Source: CAZSDP01 sp964605665
GTDB lineage: Bacteria; Planctomycetota; UBA8108; UBA1146
Length of the DNA: 61,117 bases
Direction of reading: 5' to 3'
Assembly: GCA_964605665.1 (NCBI GenBank)
Contig: CAZSDP010000025.1
Location: forward strand, 1-61,117
Shown here: in pieces, positions 1 through 7,759 of the stretch
Layout: every line of letters begins with the position of its first letter
Position numbering within the stretch: position 1 is the first letter of the stretch
Notes under the pieces: generated by a model
Told to the model about the DNA's origin: nothing
The model's input: the letters and a program-made list of their open reading frames with translations, nothing else
The model's database searches: none
Translations under genes and position numbers: made by a program

Positions 1-83
1 CCGCGCCCCTGGCCGCCTCCGCGCCCTTGGCCGCCTCCGCGCCCTTGGCCACCTCCGCGCCCTTGGCCGCCTCCGCGCCCTTG
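1..83 (-). repeat. 18-bp tandem repeat coding QGRGGG in rpsE
   Basis: Four complete 18-bp units and a fifth cut by the window edge encode QGRGGG on the minus strand. Units differ only at third codon positions (GGC/GGT, CAA/CAG). The array keeps the reading frame and gives the presumed S5 protein an Arg-Gly-rich, positively charged tail. Confidence 0.9.
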
Positions 84-194
84 GCCACCACCGCCAGCTC
101 CGCCGCCGCCACCGCCGGGACCGGAATTCGGTGCAGCAGCTTCCGCTGGCTTCTCAGGAGTGTTACCGCTCGGTTGATCAGGTGTGTCGGCCAT
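1..194 (-). CDS. rpsE: 30S ribosomal protein S5, N-terminal extension only (partial)
   Basis: Only the first 64 codons are in the window; the gene runs off the left edge. The identity rests on position: in the spc operon the gene after rplR is rpsE. The conserved S5 core is outside the window, so this is not proven from sequence. The visible part starts MADTPDQPSG, continues with a Pro/Ala-rich stretch to about residue 26 and then a Gly-rich stretch. From residue 38 it becomes repeats of QGRGGG, which resemble RGG boxes. The ATG lies 3 bases past the rplR stop codon, so translation is probably coupled. Ordinary S5 proteins have a short, non-repetitive N-terminus, so this extension is unusual. 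Confidence 0.75.
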   Translation of the reverse strand, partial: MADTPDQPSGNTPEKPAEAAAPNSGPGGGGGGAGGGGQGRGGGQGRGGGQGRGGGQGRGGGQGR

Positions 195-197
195 CGC

Positions 198-569
198 CTA
201 GACCTTGATCCCTTCTTTTCGAATTGCATCCGCGAGTGCAGCCACGCGACCGTGGTACTTCCGACCGTTTCGGTCGAATGCACACTGTGCAATTCCCGCT
301 TCTTTGGCCTTCTTCGCGAAAAGCGAACCGACCATTTCAGCACCCTTGACCGTGCCGCCAGACTTGCCAATTTCGCTACGAATCTCGGGACTGAGGCTCG
401 AGGCGGCCACCATGGTCACCCCACGCTCGTCGTCGATCGCCTGGCAGTAGATTTGGTCGAGGCTTCGGTACACGGAGAGGCGCGGCCGCTCAGCGGTCCC
501 CGCCAAACTTTTCCGGATGTGCTTCTTCCGTCGACGTAGCCTGACGTGCTTCTTCTTGGTCGCGTCCAT
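198..569 (-). CDS. rplR: 50S ribosomal protein L18
   Basis: A 123-residue protein of normal L18 length. It has the basic N-terminus (KKKHVRLRRRKKHIRK), the RPRLSVYRS strand and the GxxxAKKAKEAGI...DRNGRKYHGRVAALADAIRKEG C-terminal half typical of the family. L18 binds 5S rRNA with L5 and is part of the central protuberance of the large subunit. It sits in the spc operon between rplF and the presumed rpsE, 30 bases after rplF and 3 bases before the next start, so it is cotranscribed with both. Confidence 0.97.
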   Translation of the reverse strand: MDATKKKHVRLRRRKKHIRKSLAGTAERPRLSVYRSLDQIYCQAIDDERGVTMVAASSLSPEIRSEIGKSGGTVKGAEMVGSLFAKKAKEAGIAQCAFDRNGRKYHGRVAALADAIRKEGIKV

Positions 570-599
570 CTTCGATCCTCTTCGATCAGCTCAAGCCGA

Positions 600-1139
600 T
601 TAAACCCCGGCCGCCTTGGCAGCCTTGCGACGAACGTACTCACCATCGTATCGAATCCCCTTACCCTTGTAGGGCTCCGGGGGACGAACGCGGCGTACGT
701 TGGCAGCGAACTGACCCACTAATTGCTTATCAACTCCAGTGATGGTGATCTTCACGTTCGAGGGACACTCTACCGAGAGCCCCTCCGGAACAGGCATTTC
801 CACGGGGTGACAGAAACCGATCTGCAAGACCAGCTTCTTTCCCTGCATCTTCGCGTTGTAACCCACTCCCACAATCTCCAAAGACTGTGAGAAACCTTGG
901 GAAACACCCTGAACCATGTTGAAGATCAGCTGCCGAGCAGTCCCGTGCATCGCCCGAGCGAGCCGCTCGGTCGAGTTGGCGTGAACATGCACCTTGCCAT
1001 CCGCCGATTCGACTCGGACCGTTGGATGGACATCCCATGAAATGTCCCCTTTAGGACCTTTCACGTGGACCGCGGAGCCCTTCATGTCAACCGTCACCCC
1101 GGAAGGGATCGTGATCAGTGTTCTTCCGACTCTGGACAT
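600..1139 (-). CDS. rplF: 50S ribosomal protein L6
   Basis: 179 residues, normal length for L6. It begins MSRVGRTLITIPSGV, as L6 proteins do, and ends with the conserved RPPEPYKGKGIRYDGEYVRRKAAKAAG tail. L6 binds 23S rRNA near the factor-binding site and sarcin-ricin loop. A 10-base spacer separates it from the rpsH stop, consistent with one transcript through the spc genes. Confidence 0.97.
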   Translation of the reverse strand: MSRVGRTLITIPSGVTVDMKGSAVHVKGPKGDISWDVHPTVRVESADGKVHVHANSTERLARAMHGTARQLIFNMVQGVSQGFSQSLEIVGVGYNAKMQGKKLVLQIGFCHPVEMPVPEGLSVECPSNVKITITGVDKQLVGQFAANVRRVRPPEPYKGKGIRYDGEYVRRKAAKAAGV

Positions 1140-1149
1140 GTTCGCCTAC

Positions 1150-1548
1150 CTAACAGACGCTCACGAGAATTTCGCCCCCGACATTCTTGGTGCGAGCCTC
1201 ATGATCGCTCAACACACCATTCGGGGTGGAAACGATGAGAATCCCCAATCCTTGCATCACCTGAGGGAGCTGCTTCGCTCCCGAGTAGACCCGGCAACCA
1301 GGCTTCGACACCCGCTCGATGCGGGTGATCACCTTTTCGCCTTCGGGACCGTACTTCAGTTTGATGCGCAGAACCTTTTCGGGGCCTTCGCCTTCAGCTT
1401 CAAATTGATCGATGTATCCCTCACGGAGGAGGGTATTCAGGATCTCCTCTTTGATCCGAGAATACGGAACCGAGACTCGGGCTCGCCCGAGGCGGTTGAT
1501 ATTCCGGATCCGAGTCAGGAGATCGGCGATCGGGTCAGTCATGCTCAT
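1150..1548 (-). CDS. rpsH: 30S ribosomal protein S8
   Basis: 132 residues. It has the S8 start MTDPIADLLTRIRN, the internal VPYSRIKEEI helix and the C-terminal GILIVSTPNGVLSDHEAR motif. S8 binds helix 21 of 16S rRNA and in E. coli regulates the spc operon. The first ATG gives MSMTDP; the second ATG two codons later matches the usual family start equally well. It lies 22 bases after rpsN. Confidence 0.97.
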   Translation of the reverse strand: MSMTDPIADLLTRIRNINRLGRARVSVPYSRIKEEILNTLLREGYIDQFEAEGEGPEKVLRIKLKYGPEGEKVITRIERVSKPGCRVYSGAKQLPQVMQGLGILIVSTPNGVLSDHEARTKNVGGEILVSVC

Positions 1549-1570
1549 TCGCGGTGTCCTTCTCGCCTCT

Positions 1571-1756
1571 CTACCAGCTCGCCTTTTTGACGCCTGGAAT
1601 CTCGCCTTTCGAGGCGAGTCCCCGGAAGCAGATCCGACAGATCTGGAACTTCCGATAATAGGCGCGTGGTCTACCGCACAGCTGGCAGCGGTTGTACGCG
1701 CGCGTCGAAAACTTCGGCTTCCTCTTTTGCTTGAGGATCAGTGATTTGCGTGCCAC
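1571..1756 (-). CDS. rpsN: 30S ribosomal protein S14, zinc-binding type
   Basis: A 61-residue S14 of the short, zinc-binding class. Two CxxC pairs (CQLC and CRIC, 12 residues apart) would hold one zinc ion. Longer S14 paralogues lack these cysteines. The start codon is GTG, and its G is the last base of the rplE stop codon (TAGTG), so translation is probably coupled to rplE. S14 assembles late into the head of the 30S subunit. Confidence 0.96.
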   Translation of the reverse strand: MARKSLILKQKRKPKFSTRAYNRCQLCGRPRAYYRKFQICRICFRGLASKGEIPGVKKASW

Positions 1757-2307
1757 TACTTCTCCTTGGGCCTCTTAAAGGGAAAACCGAACTCCGACAT
1801 CAGGTACAGCGACTTTTCGTCGTCCGAATTGTCGAATGTGAAGCAGATGTTCATCCCTTGCATGAACTCCGCTCGGTCGATCCGAATCTCCGGAAAAACG
1901 AGCTGATCCTGAAGTCCCATAGAATAGTTCCCACGACCATCGAAAGCGGTTCGCGAAAGCCCTCGGAAGTCACGAATTCGAGGGATCACGACCCCGATCA
2001 GTCGATCGAAGAACTCGTACATTCGTCGATTGCGCAAAGTAACCTTACAACCGATTGCCATTCCCTCCCGAAGACGGAATGTCGCAATCGAACCCTTGGC
2101 ACGGGTCTGCGCAGGCCACTGCCCAGTGATGGTCGCGAGTTCCTGCTGTGCCTCGTCGATTCGTTTCGAGTTGTCAATCGCTTTACCGACACCACGGTTG
2201 ACGGTGATCTTCCGCAGATTTGGCAAGGCGTTGATGTTATTGACCCCGTAGCGCTCTTTGAGCTTCGGGACAATCTCGTCGTAGTATTTGTCTTTGAGTC
2301 TGGCCAT
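1756..2307 (-). CDS. rplE: 50S ribosomal protein L5
   Basis: 183 residues, normal L5 length. It carries the KLKERYGVNNINALPNL start region, the conserved PAQTRAKGSIATFRLREGM segment and the C-terminal FTFDNSDDEKSLYLMSEFGFPF motif. L5 contacts 5S rRNA and P-site tRNA. The last base of its stop overlaps the GTG start of rpsN. The 17-base gap to rplX fits a single spc transcript. Confidence 0.97.
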   Translation of the reverse strand: MARLKDKYYDEIVPKLKERYGVNNINALPNLRKITVNRGVGKAIDNSKRIDEAQQELATITGQWPAQTRAKGSIATFRLREGMAIGCKVTLRNRRMYEFFDRLIGVVIPRIRDFRGLSRTAFDGRGNYSMGLQDQLVFPEIRIDRAEFMQGMNICFTFDNSDDEKSLYLMSEFGFPFKRPKEK

Positions 2308-2324
2308 TGGTTTCCACCCCGCGA

Positions 2325-2633
2325 CTAAACGGAGTGTCCTCCTTTAACAGCAACCCGTGTGCGGTTGCCTTTGTCGTCAGTCGCCATCTTCACCCGGGTT
2401 CGCTCACCTTTGGAGTCGACCAACATCACATTCGAAATGTGAATCGAAGCTTCGACTTGCATCCGCCCACCTTGTGGGTGCTTTTGCGAGCGACGAAGAT
2501 GCTTGTAAACCAAGTTGACGCCTTGAACGGTCACTCGGCCCTTTTCACGGTCGACGAGCAGCACCTTACCGCGCTTGCCCTTATCTGCCCCGCAGATCAC
2601 CTCGACCATATCTTCGCGTTTGAGGAGAGACAT
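2325..2633 (-). CDS. rplX: 50S ribosomal protein L24
   Basis: 102 residues. The N-terminal KOW motif is clear (KREDMVEVICGADKGKRGKV), followed by GVNLVYKHLRRSQKHPQGG and the KGERTRVKMATDDKGNRTRV tail typical of L24. L24 is an assembly initiator that binds the 5' end of 23S rRNA. It lies between rplN and rplE as in most bacteria, with 13- and 17-base spacers. Confidence 0.97.
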   Translation of the reverse strand: MSLLKREDMVEVICGADKGKRGKVLLVDREKGRVTVQGVNLVYKHLRRSQKHPQGGRMQVEASIHISNVMLVDSKGERTRVKMATDDKGNRTRVAVKGGHSV

Positions 2634-2646
2634 TCCGTTTCCTTCC

Positions 2647-3015
2647 TCAGACTACTTCAGGAGCCAACGAGATGATCTTCATGTAGTTCTTCTGTCGCAG
2701 CTCTCGCGCTACCGCTCCGAAGATTCGAGTCCCTCGTGGGTTCCCATCCTTGTCGACGATCACCACGGCGTTCTTGTCGAAGCGCACGTAAGATCCGTCA
2801 TTTCGACGAACCGCGTGCTTTGTTCGAACGATCACGCCTTTGACAATTTCACCGGTCTTGATGTCACTCGAAGGCAGCGCCTTCTTCACCGAGCAAACAA
2901 TCAAATCGCCGATGCCAGCGAATTGACGCTTACTCCCTCCCAAGACCTTGATGCACATCACCTTTTTGGCGCCAGAGTTATCGGCGACATCGAGGCGGCT
3001 TTGCATTTGGATCAC
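2647..3015 (-). CDS. rplN: 50S ribosomal protein L14
   Basis: 122 residues, exactly the usual L14 length. It starts MIQMQSRLDVADNSGAK and contains RRNDGSYVRFDKNAVVIVDKDGNPRGTRIFG. The start is GTG, overlapping the rpsQ stop by 4 bases (GTGA), a sign of translational coupling. L14 lies at the subunit interface with L19. Elsewhere it often opens the spc operon, but here the overlap with rpsQ fuses the S10 and spc groups. Confidence 0.97.
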   Translation of the reverse strand: MIQMQSRLDVADNSGAKKVMCIKVLGGSKRQFAGIGDLIVCSVKKALPSSDIKTGEIVKGVIVRTKHAVRRNDGSYVRFDKNAVVIVDKDGNPRGTRIFGAVARELRQKNYMKIISLAPEVV

Positions 3016-3320
3016 TGATCCGCTCCCTCCGTCGCATCGGTCGCCGCGACCACTTCCAGAGGCGCTTCGCGGATCACGCGGTCGAGGAGCCAGCGCTTCT
3101 TCTTAGAGAGCGGCTTGGTCAACAGCAGCTCCACGAAATCCCCGTTGTTCGCCTTGTTCGACTCATCGTGGGCGTAGTACTTCGTGTGGCGACGAACGTA
3201 CTTGCGGTACTTCGGATGGGGCACCAGACGCTCAGACTTGACGACGATCGTCTTGTCCATCGCATTCGAAACCACCACGCCGCGCACCGTTCGGCGCACC
3301 TTGTTTTCATCCGCGGTCAT
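3012..3320 (-). CDS. rpsQ: 30S ribosomal protein S17
   Basis: 102 residues, a little longer than the common 80-90. The core is clear: RRTVRGVVVSNAMDKTIVV, HPKYRKYVRRHTKYYAHDE and the NNGDFVELLLTKPLSKKKRW stretch of the OB-fold. The extra residues form an acidic, Ala/Thr-rich C-terminal tail. The start overlaps the 3' end of rpmC by 14 bases, and the stop overlaps the start of rplN by 4. S17 binds 16S rRNA early in assembly. Confidence 0.97.
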   Translation of the reverse strand: MTADENKVRRTVRGVVVSNAMDKTIVVKSERLVPHPKYRKYVRRHTKYYAHDESNKANNGDFVELLLTKPLSKKKRWLLDRVIREAPLEVVAATDATEGADQ

Positions 3321-3531
3321 CAGCGCCTCCGCCCTTTTCGCTCTCGATCTGACGCTCTCGCTGGACCGTCTTCATCCGCGCAATCTCCTGTTTGAGCTGG
3401 CGGATTTCGCCCGCACGCTGCTTCTCTTCATGTTGAGCTGAGAAGCGATGCTCGAACAACTTCTTACGACGCTTCGCGATCTCATCGTTGATGTCAGTCT
3501 CAGGAAGCTCTCGGATCTCGCCGATCTTCAT
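3307..3531 (-). CDS. rpmC: 50S ribosomal protein L29
   Basis: 74 residues. The two-helix coiled coil is visible (EIRELPETDINDEIAKRRKKLF, then HEEKQRAGEIRQLKQEIARMKT). The family's signature near the end of helix 2 (IRRxIARxxT) is present as LKQEIARMKTV. L29 is next to the peptide exit tunnel. The gene overlaps rplP by 4 bases (ATGA) and rpsQ by 14 bases. Confidence 0.95.
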   Translation of the reverse strand: MKIGEIRELPETDINDEIAKRRKKLFEHRFSAQHEEKQRAGEIRQLKQEIARMKTVQRERQIESEKGGGADDRG

Positions 3532-3947
3532 ACCTGCGGCCTCCTCGAAACCATACGCACCTTCAAAGGCATCTTGTGGGCGATGCGGTTCAGTGCGATG
3601 CGAGCGCTCTCTTCACCGGCTCCCTGGATCTCATAGATCACCTGTCCGGGGCGGACCACCGCGCACCAAAACTCCACTTCCCCTTTACCTTTACCCATCC
3701 TGGTTTCCGCCGCAGTCGCCGTCACCGGCTTATCGGGGAAGATGCGAATGCGAATCTTGCCTTCGCCTCGCAAGTAGTGGTTTCCCGCGATTCGCCCGGC
3801 CTCGATCTGCCGCGCGGTAATCCAGCCCGACTGCATCGCAACGAGGCCGTACTCACCGAAAGCCACGAAATTACCGCGGCTCGCGGTGCCTCGGATGCGA
3901 CCGCGGTGAACCTTGCGGTGCTTAACCCTTTTTGGCATCCGCGACAT
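3528..3947 (-). CDS. rplP: 50S ribosomal protein L16
   Basis: 139 residues. The protein carries the hallmark PKRVKHRKVHRGRIRG N-terminus, GWITARQIEAGRIA, and RMGKGKGEVEFWCAVVRPGQVIYE. L16 organises the A-site tRNA elbow region of the large subunit. The first ATG gives MSRMPKRV; the ATG three codons later gives the more usual MPKRV. The gene overlaps the 3' end of rpsC by 26 bases and rpmC by 4. Confidence 0.97.
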   Translation of the reverse strand: MSRMPKRVKHRKVHRGRIRGTASRGNFVAFGEYGLVAMQSGWITARQIEAGRIAGNHYLRGEGKIRIRIFPDKPVTATAAETRMGKGKGEVEFWCAVVRPGQVIYEIQGAGEESARIALNRIAHKMPLKVRMVSRRPQV

Positions 3948-4590
3948 GGCGGTTTTTCCCCTTCTCCAGGACCTCGCCCCGATAGATCCAGACCTTGACG
4001 CCGATCACGCCATAGGTCGTCCGGGATTCGGCCAAGCCGTAGTCGATGTCCGCGCGCAAGGTCGAGAGAGGGATGCTCCCTTCAACCTGGAATTCGGTGC
4101 GCGCAATCTCCGCGCCTCCCAACCGGCCAGAGACCATCACTTTGATCCCCTTGGCACCGGCGTCTCGAGAAGTGCGAAGAGTATTCTTCAAAACCCGACG
4201 GAAAGGCATTCGGCGACGCAACTGATCTGCAACATTTTCGGCGACCAGTTGCGCATTCAAGTCGGGGTTCTGGACTTCATTGATGTCGAGCTGGACCTTC
4301 GACTGGGTGATCGCCTCAAGGTCTGCACGTAACTGCTCGACGCGCGCTCCTTTTCGACCGATCACCACACCCGGGCGCGCCGCATGCAAGCGGATCGTCA
4401 CCACCTGGCCGTTGCGCTCGATCTCAATTTCGGGAACTCCCGCCGAGTAGAATTCTCGCTTGATGTAGCGACGAATCTGTTGGTCCTCGACAAGCAATTT
4501 TCCGTACTCTTGCTTGTTCGCGTACCAGCGCGAGGACCAATCACGGGTGATCCCGATCCGCGTCGCGGTCGGTCTAACCTTCTGTCCCAT
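3922..4590 (-). CDS. rpsC: 30S ribosomal protein S3
   Basis: 222 residues from the ATG giving MGQKVRPTATRIGITRDWSS, the standard S3 start. An in-frame extension upstream would overlap rplV and is not family-like. The KH domain is visible (ARPGVVIGRKGARVEQLRAD), then GRLGGAEIARTE and the TTYGVIGVKVWIYRGE C-terminal motif. S3 lines the mRNA entry channel and has helicase activity with S4 and S5. It starts 2 bases after the rplV stop. Confidence 0.97.
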   Translation of the reverse strand: MGQKVRPTATRIGITRDWSSRWYANKQEYGKLLVEDQQIRRYIKREFYSAGVPEIEIERNGQVVTIRLHAARPGVVIGRKGARVEQLRADLEAITQSKVQLDINEVQNPDLNAQLVAENVADQLRRRMPFRRVLKNTLRTSRDAGAKGIKVMVSGRLGGAEIARTEFQVEGSIPLSTLRADIDYGLAESRTTYGVIGVKVWIYRGEVLEKGKNRHVADAKKG

Positions 4591-4592
4591 CC

Positions 4593-4973
4593 TTAGCCCT
4601 TCTTCTTCGCTGGTAGCTCGGATTTGTCCACGAGCTCGATCTTGAGATGCGATGTTCTTTTCAAGATTGGATACGCCATCCCACGCGCCCGAGGTTGCCA
4701 ACGCTTCCAAGTCGGCCCCTCGTCAGCCTGCGCCTTGTGGATGATCAGGTCTTCAGGCTCTTTGCCACCCTCTTGAATCGCATTCTGCAGAGCAGACTGG
4801 ATCACTTTTGAAATCATCGGAGCCGCGCGACGGTTGGTAAACCGAAGCGACTCCAGAGCATTTTCCACCGGCTTGTGACGAACCATGTCCATCACGTAAC
4901 GCGCCTTCCGCGCGGTCACCCTCGCAAATCGGTGGCTCGCCCTGTAGCTCTTGATGGGGCTCTGCGTTTTCAT
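4593..4973 (-). CDS. rplV: 50S ribosomal protein L22
   Basis: 126 residues. It shows ARKARYVMDMVRHKPVENAL and SALQNAIQE, and the exit-tunnel hairpin tip PTWKRWQPRARGMAYPILKRTSHLKIEL. L22 lines the nascent-peptide tunnel and is a known macrolide-resistance locus in other bacteria. It lies between rpsS (18-base spacer) and rpsC (2-base spacer). Confidence 0.97.
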   Translation of the reverse strand: MKTQSPIKSYRASHRFARVTARKARYVMDMVRHKPVENALESLRFTNRRAAPMISKVIQSALQNAIQEGGKEPEDLIIHKAQADEGPTWKRWQPRARGMAYPILKRTSHLKIELVDKSELPAKKKG

Positions 4974-4991
4974 GGGGCCCTCAAAACTTTC

Positions 4992-5258
4992 TTACTTCTT
5001 GCTACCGGCGTGACCGCGGTAGTTTCGCGTCTGCGAGAATTCACCGAGCTTGTGCCCAACCATGTTTTCGGTCACTTGCACGCGCTTAAAATCTTTGCCG
5101 TTGTGCACCATGAACGTCATGTTCACCATGTCAGGAATGATGGTGCAGGCACGCGCCCAAGTCTTGATGGGGTCTGTGCTCCCGACTTCCTTCGCCTTCA
5201 GCACCTTCTTCAAGAGCTTCAGGTCTACGAAGGGTCCCTTCTTCAGCGATCGTCCCAT
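4992..5258 (-). CDS. rpsS: 30S ribosomal protein S19
   Basis: 88 residues, the usual length. The N-terminus MGRSLKKGPFVDLKLLKKV and the C-terminal GHKLGEFSQTRNYRGHAGSKK are diagnostic. S19 sits in the head of the 30S subunit with S13. It starts 15 bases after the rplB stop, in standard S10 operon order. Confidence 0.97.
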   Translation of the reverse strand: MGRSLKKGPFVDLKLLKKVLKAKEVGSTDPIKTWARACTIIPDMVNMTFMVHNGKDFKRVQVTENMVGHKLGEFSQTRNYRGHAGSKK

Positions 5259-5273
5259 TTGAGGACCCTCCTC

Positions 5274-6107
5274 TTACTTCCGCCGCTTACGGCGACGGAT
5301 GATGTGCTTGTTCGACGGCTTGCTGGGTGAGCGTGTCTTGCCACCCTTCGCCAGCTTCCCGGTGGGCGAGCAGGGATGACGTCCTCCTGCAGTCCGACCT
5401 TCACCGCCACCCATCGGGTGAGCGACGGGGTTCTTCGCAGTTCCCCGGACGTGGGGACGACGCCCCTTCCAGCGATTACGACCCGCTTTTCCAAGTTTGA
5501 CGAGGGAATGCTCTTCGTTCCCCACAATGCCAATCGTGGCTCGACAACGATGGTGGACTTGTCGAATCTCACCCGAAGGGAGAGACAAAACCACGCGGGT
5601 TCCTTCCTTCGCCAGCAATTGCACCCGCACTCCCGCGGATCGTGCCATCTTGCCGCCTTGGCCAGGAACGAGCTCGATGTTGTGGACGTCGATGCCGGTC
5701 GGGATATTTCTCAACTCCATCGAGTTGCCGACCCGCGGCTCAGCGACTTCCCCCGACTCGAGGACGGTGCCGACTTCGAGCCCGCGAGGAGCAAGGATGT
5801 AACGCTTTTCACCATCAGCGTAGTGGAGCAGCGCGATACGAGCGGTCCGATTCGGATCGTACTCGATCGTCGCAACTCGGGCGGGAACGCCGTCTTTATT
5901 CCGGCGGAAATCGATCCGACGGTAGAGTCGGCGATGCCCACCACCTCGATGGCGCGCCGTGATGTGACCGTGATTGTTGCGGCCACCGTTGCGCGAAATG
6001 CGCTCACAAAGAGACTTCTCAGGCTTCGTCGCGGTGATCTCAGAAAAGTCTGAGACCGATCCATCTCGACGACCAGGAGTCACCGGCTTGTATTTGCGAA
6101 TTGCCAT
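5274..6107 (-). CDS. rplB: 50S ribosomal protein L2
   Basis: 277 residues, normal length. The start MAIRKYKPVTPGRRDGSV, GRNNHGHITARHRGGGHRR and the C-terminal VAHPMGGGEGRTAGGRHP motif are present. The conserved histidine in that last motif is near the peptidyl transferase centre in the family. It belongs to the S10 operon between rplW (18-base spacer) and rpsS. Confidence 0.97.
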   Translation of the reverse strand: MAIRKYKPVTPGRRDGSVSDFSEITATKPEKSLCERISRNGGRNNHGHITARHRGGGHRRLYRRIDFRRNKDGVPARVATIEYDPNRTARIALLHYADGEKRYILAPRGLEVGTVLESGEVAEPRVGNSMELRNIPTGIDVHNIELVPGQGGKMARSAGVRVQLLAKEGTRVVLSLPSGEIRQVHHRCRATIGIVGNEEHSLVKLGKAGRNRWKGRRPHVRGTAKNPVAHPMGGGEGRTAGGRHPCSPTGKLAKGGKTRSPSKPSNKHIIRRRKRRK

Positions 6108-6125
6108 GCGTCTATTTCCCCCCGA

Positions 6126-6407
6126 TCAAAGGATGTCGATCTTGTGACCGGGCTTGAGAGTAACGATCGCCTTCTTGTAACCCTTGGTGAATCCGAGCGA
6201 GCGCCCGAGGCGCTTTCGCTTCCCGCGCTGATTCACTGTGTTCACGTTCTTGACCTGCACGTCGAAGATGTCCTCGATCGCGCTCTTGATCTCAATTTTG
6301 TTCGCCGTCTTCGCCACGCGAAAGACGTAGACCCCGCCTTCGTCCATCGACACCGTCGACTTCTCGGTGATGTGCGGGGAGTGAACGAGCGTGTGGGGAT
6401 CCCTCAT
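6126..6407 (-). CDS. rplW: 50S ribosomal protein L23
   Basis: 93 residues. It has PHITEKSTVSMDEGGVYVFRVAKTANKIEIKSAIE and KVNTVNQRGKRKRLGRSLGFTKGYKKAIVTL, split here only for length. These are the typical L23 core and hairpin. L23 is the docking site for trigger factor and SRP at the tunnel exit. Its ATG overlaps the rplD stop by 4 bases. Confidence 0.96.
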   Translation of the reverse strand: MRDPHTLVHSPHITEKSTVSMDEGGVYVFRVAKTANKIEIKSAIEDIFDVQVKNVNTVNQRGKRKRLGRSLGFTKGYKKAIVTLKPGHKIDIL

Positions 6408-7114
6408 GCCGCCGTCCCTCCATTCTCTGCTTCTCGGGCTTGCACCTCGTCAAAGGCGTCCCCCGTCAGCAGCAACGACCGGTGCTTCAGAAGAGCGAGC
6501 GTGTTGAAGTCACTCACCGGAAGCACTTCGACCCCCGGGCAATTTCGGAAGGAGAGCGCGATGTTGCGACGCTCTTCCAAGGACATGCTCGTGGGAAGAC
6601 CCACCAGGCAACTCCGACCGATTCCGACTTGCTGGAGGAGTTTGTGAGCCCCCGCAGAAGAAGGAGCACCGGCGGGGAGAGAATCGATCACCGAGGTCTC
6701 TCCATCGACCAGTTTGGACAGAAGTGCATGGCGCACCGCAAGGCGGCGCTGTTTCTTCGGCAGGCCGTAATCATAGGAGCGTGGCTGCGGTCCGAAGACG
6801 GTCCCGCCACCGCGCCAAATCGGCGACTTCTTGGTTCCCGCCCGTGCGCGCCCGGTTCCCTTTTGACGCCAAGGCTTGCGGGTCGAGCCGCGGATCTCAC
6901 CTCGGGTCTTGGTGCGCGCGGTTCCTCGACGCAGTCTTCCTTGCTGCCGGCGAACCGCTTCCTTCAAAAGGGAGATATTAGGGAAATTCGCAATCGGCGA
7001 GGGCGTGAAGGTTCGAGTTCCCCCAGAAGAGCCGTCGGAACGGAACTCTTGCACCGTCACCGGATCGAGGGTCTCGAGCGGACGCGCCGTGCGCTCGGTG
7101 GTCGTCTCATTCAT
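6404..7114 (-). CDS. rplD: 50S ribosomal protein L4
   Basis: 236 residues, slightly longer than the common 200-210 because of about 30 extra residues at the N-terminus (MNETTTERTARPLE...). The core includes RRGTARTKTRGEIRGSTRKP and WRQKGTGRARAGTKKSPIWRGGG, the extended tunnel loop of L4. In E. coli L4 represses the S10 operon through its mRNA leader. That may be relevant to the long leader before rpsJ, but no L4 target could be identified here. It overlaps rplW by 4 bases and lies 1 base after rplC. Confidence 0.96.
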   Translation of the reverse strand: MNETTTERTARPLETLDPVTVQEFRSDGSSGGTRTFTPSPIANFPNISLLKEAVRRQQGRLRRGTARTKTRGEIRGSTRKPWRQKGTGRARAGTKKSPIWRGGGTVFGPQPRSYDYGLPKKQRRLAVRHALLSKLVDGETSVIDSLPAGAPSSAGAHKLLQQVGIGRSCLVGLPTSMSLEERRNIALSFRNCPGVEVLPVSDFNTLALLKHRSLLLTGDAFDEVQAREAENGGTAA

Positions 7115-7115
7115 C

Positions 7116-7748
7116 CTACAAGCTTTCCTGGATTACGAGGTAACCGCCATTTGGACCGGGTACTGCACCCTTCACGACGAGTAGGTTCTTCTCCGGGTCG
7201 GCAGAAACCACCCGCAGATTGCGAACCTTGACCTTCGTGTTTCCGTACTGCCCGGGCATCTTCGTACCCTTGATCACACGGCCTGGATCTTGGTGCATTC
7301 CCGTTGAGCCGATGCTCCGCTTACTCTTCGATCCGTGCGACTTCGGTCCAATCTTGTGGTTCCAGCGCTTCACGGTTCCGGTGAATCCGCGTCCCTTGGA
7401 AGTCCCGGACACATCGACCGTCGAGACCCCTTCGAAGACCGCGAGGTCGAACTTCTGACCCGCTTCAAACTCGGGGCCGTCAAAAGCAGGCACCTCACGG
7501 ACGAATTTCGTCGGAGCGGCGCTGATCTTTTTGTAGAGGCCTTCCTGGGGCTTCTTCGGCTTCTTCATCGTTTCGTCGAAGCCGATCTGCACCGCGGAGT
7601 AACCGTCTGTCTCATCGTTCTTCACTTGAAGGACAGTGCACGGCCCAGCCTCGATCAAGGTGACCGGAACCCAGGCCCCGTCCTCTTCGTAAACTTGCGT
7701 CATACCGACCTTGCGGCCGAGAATCGACTTCAGGATGCGCTTACCCAT
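7116..7748 (-). CDS. rplC: 50S ribosomal protein L3
   Basis: 210 residues. The family signature is clear: ILGRKVGMTQVYEEDG at the N-terminus, then GTSKGRGFTGTVKRWNHK and PGRVIKGTKMPGQYGN. L3 initiates large-subunit assembly and reaches toward the peptidyl transferase centre. The conserved Gln in the loop before the PGQYG motif is a methylation target of PrmB in other bacteria. It lies 11 bases after rpsJ. Confidence 0.97.
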   Translation of the reverse strand: MGKRILKSILGRKVGMTQVYEEDGAWVPVTLIEAGPCTVLQVKNDETDGYSAVQIGFDETMKKPKKPQEGLYKKISAAPTKFVREVPAFDGPEFEAGQKFDLAVFEGVSTVDVSGTSKGRGFTGTVKRWNHKIGPKSHGSKSKRSIGSTGMHQDPGRVIKGTKMPGQYGNTKVKVRNLRVVSADPEKNLLVVKGAVPGPNGGYLVIQESL

Positions 7749-7759
7749 GTCGATCCCCC

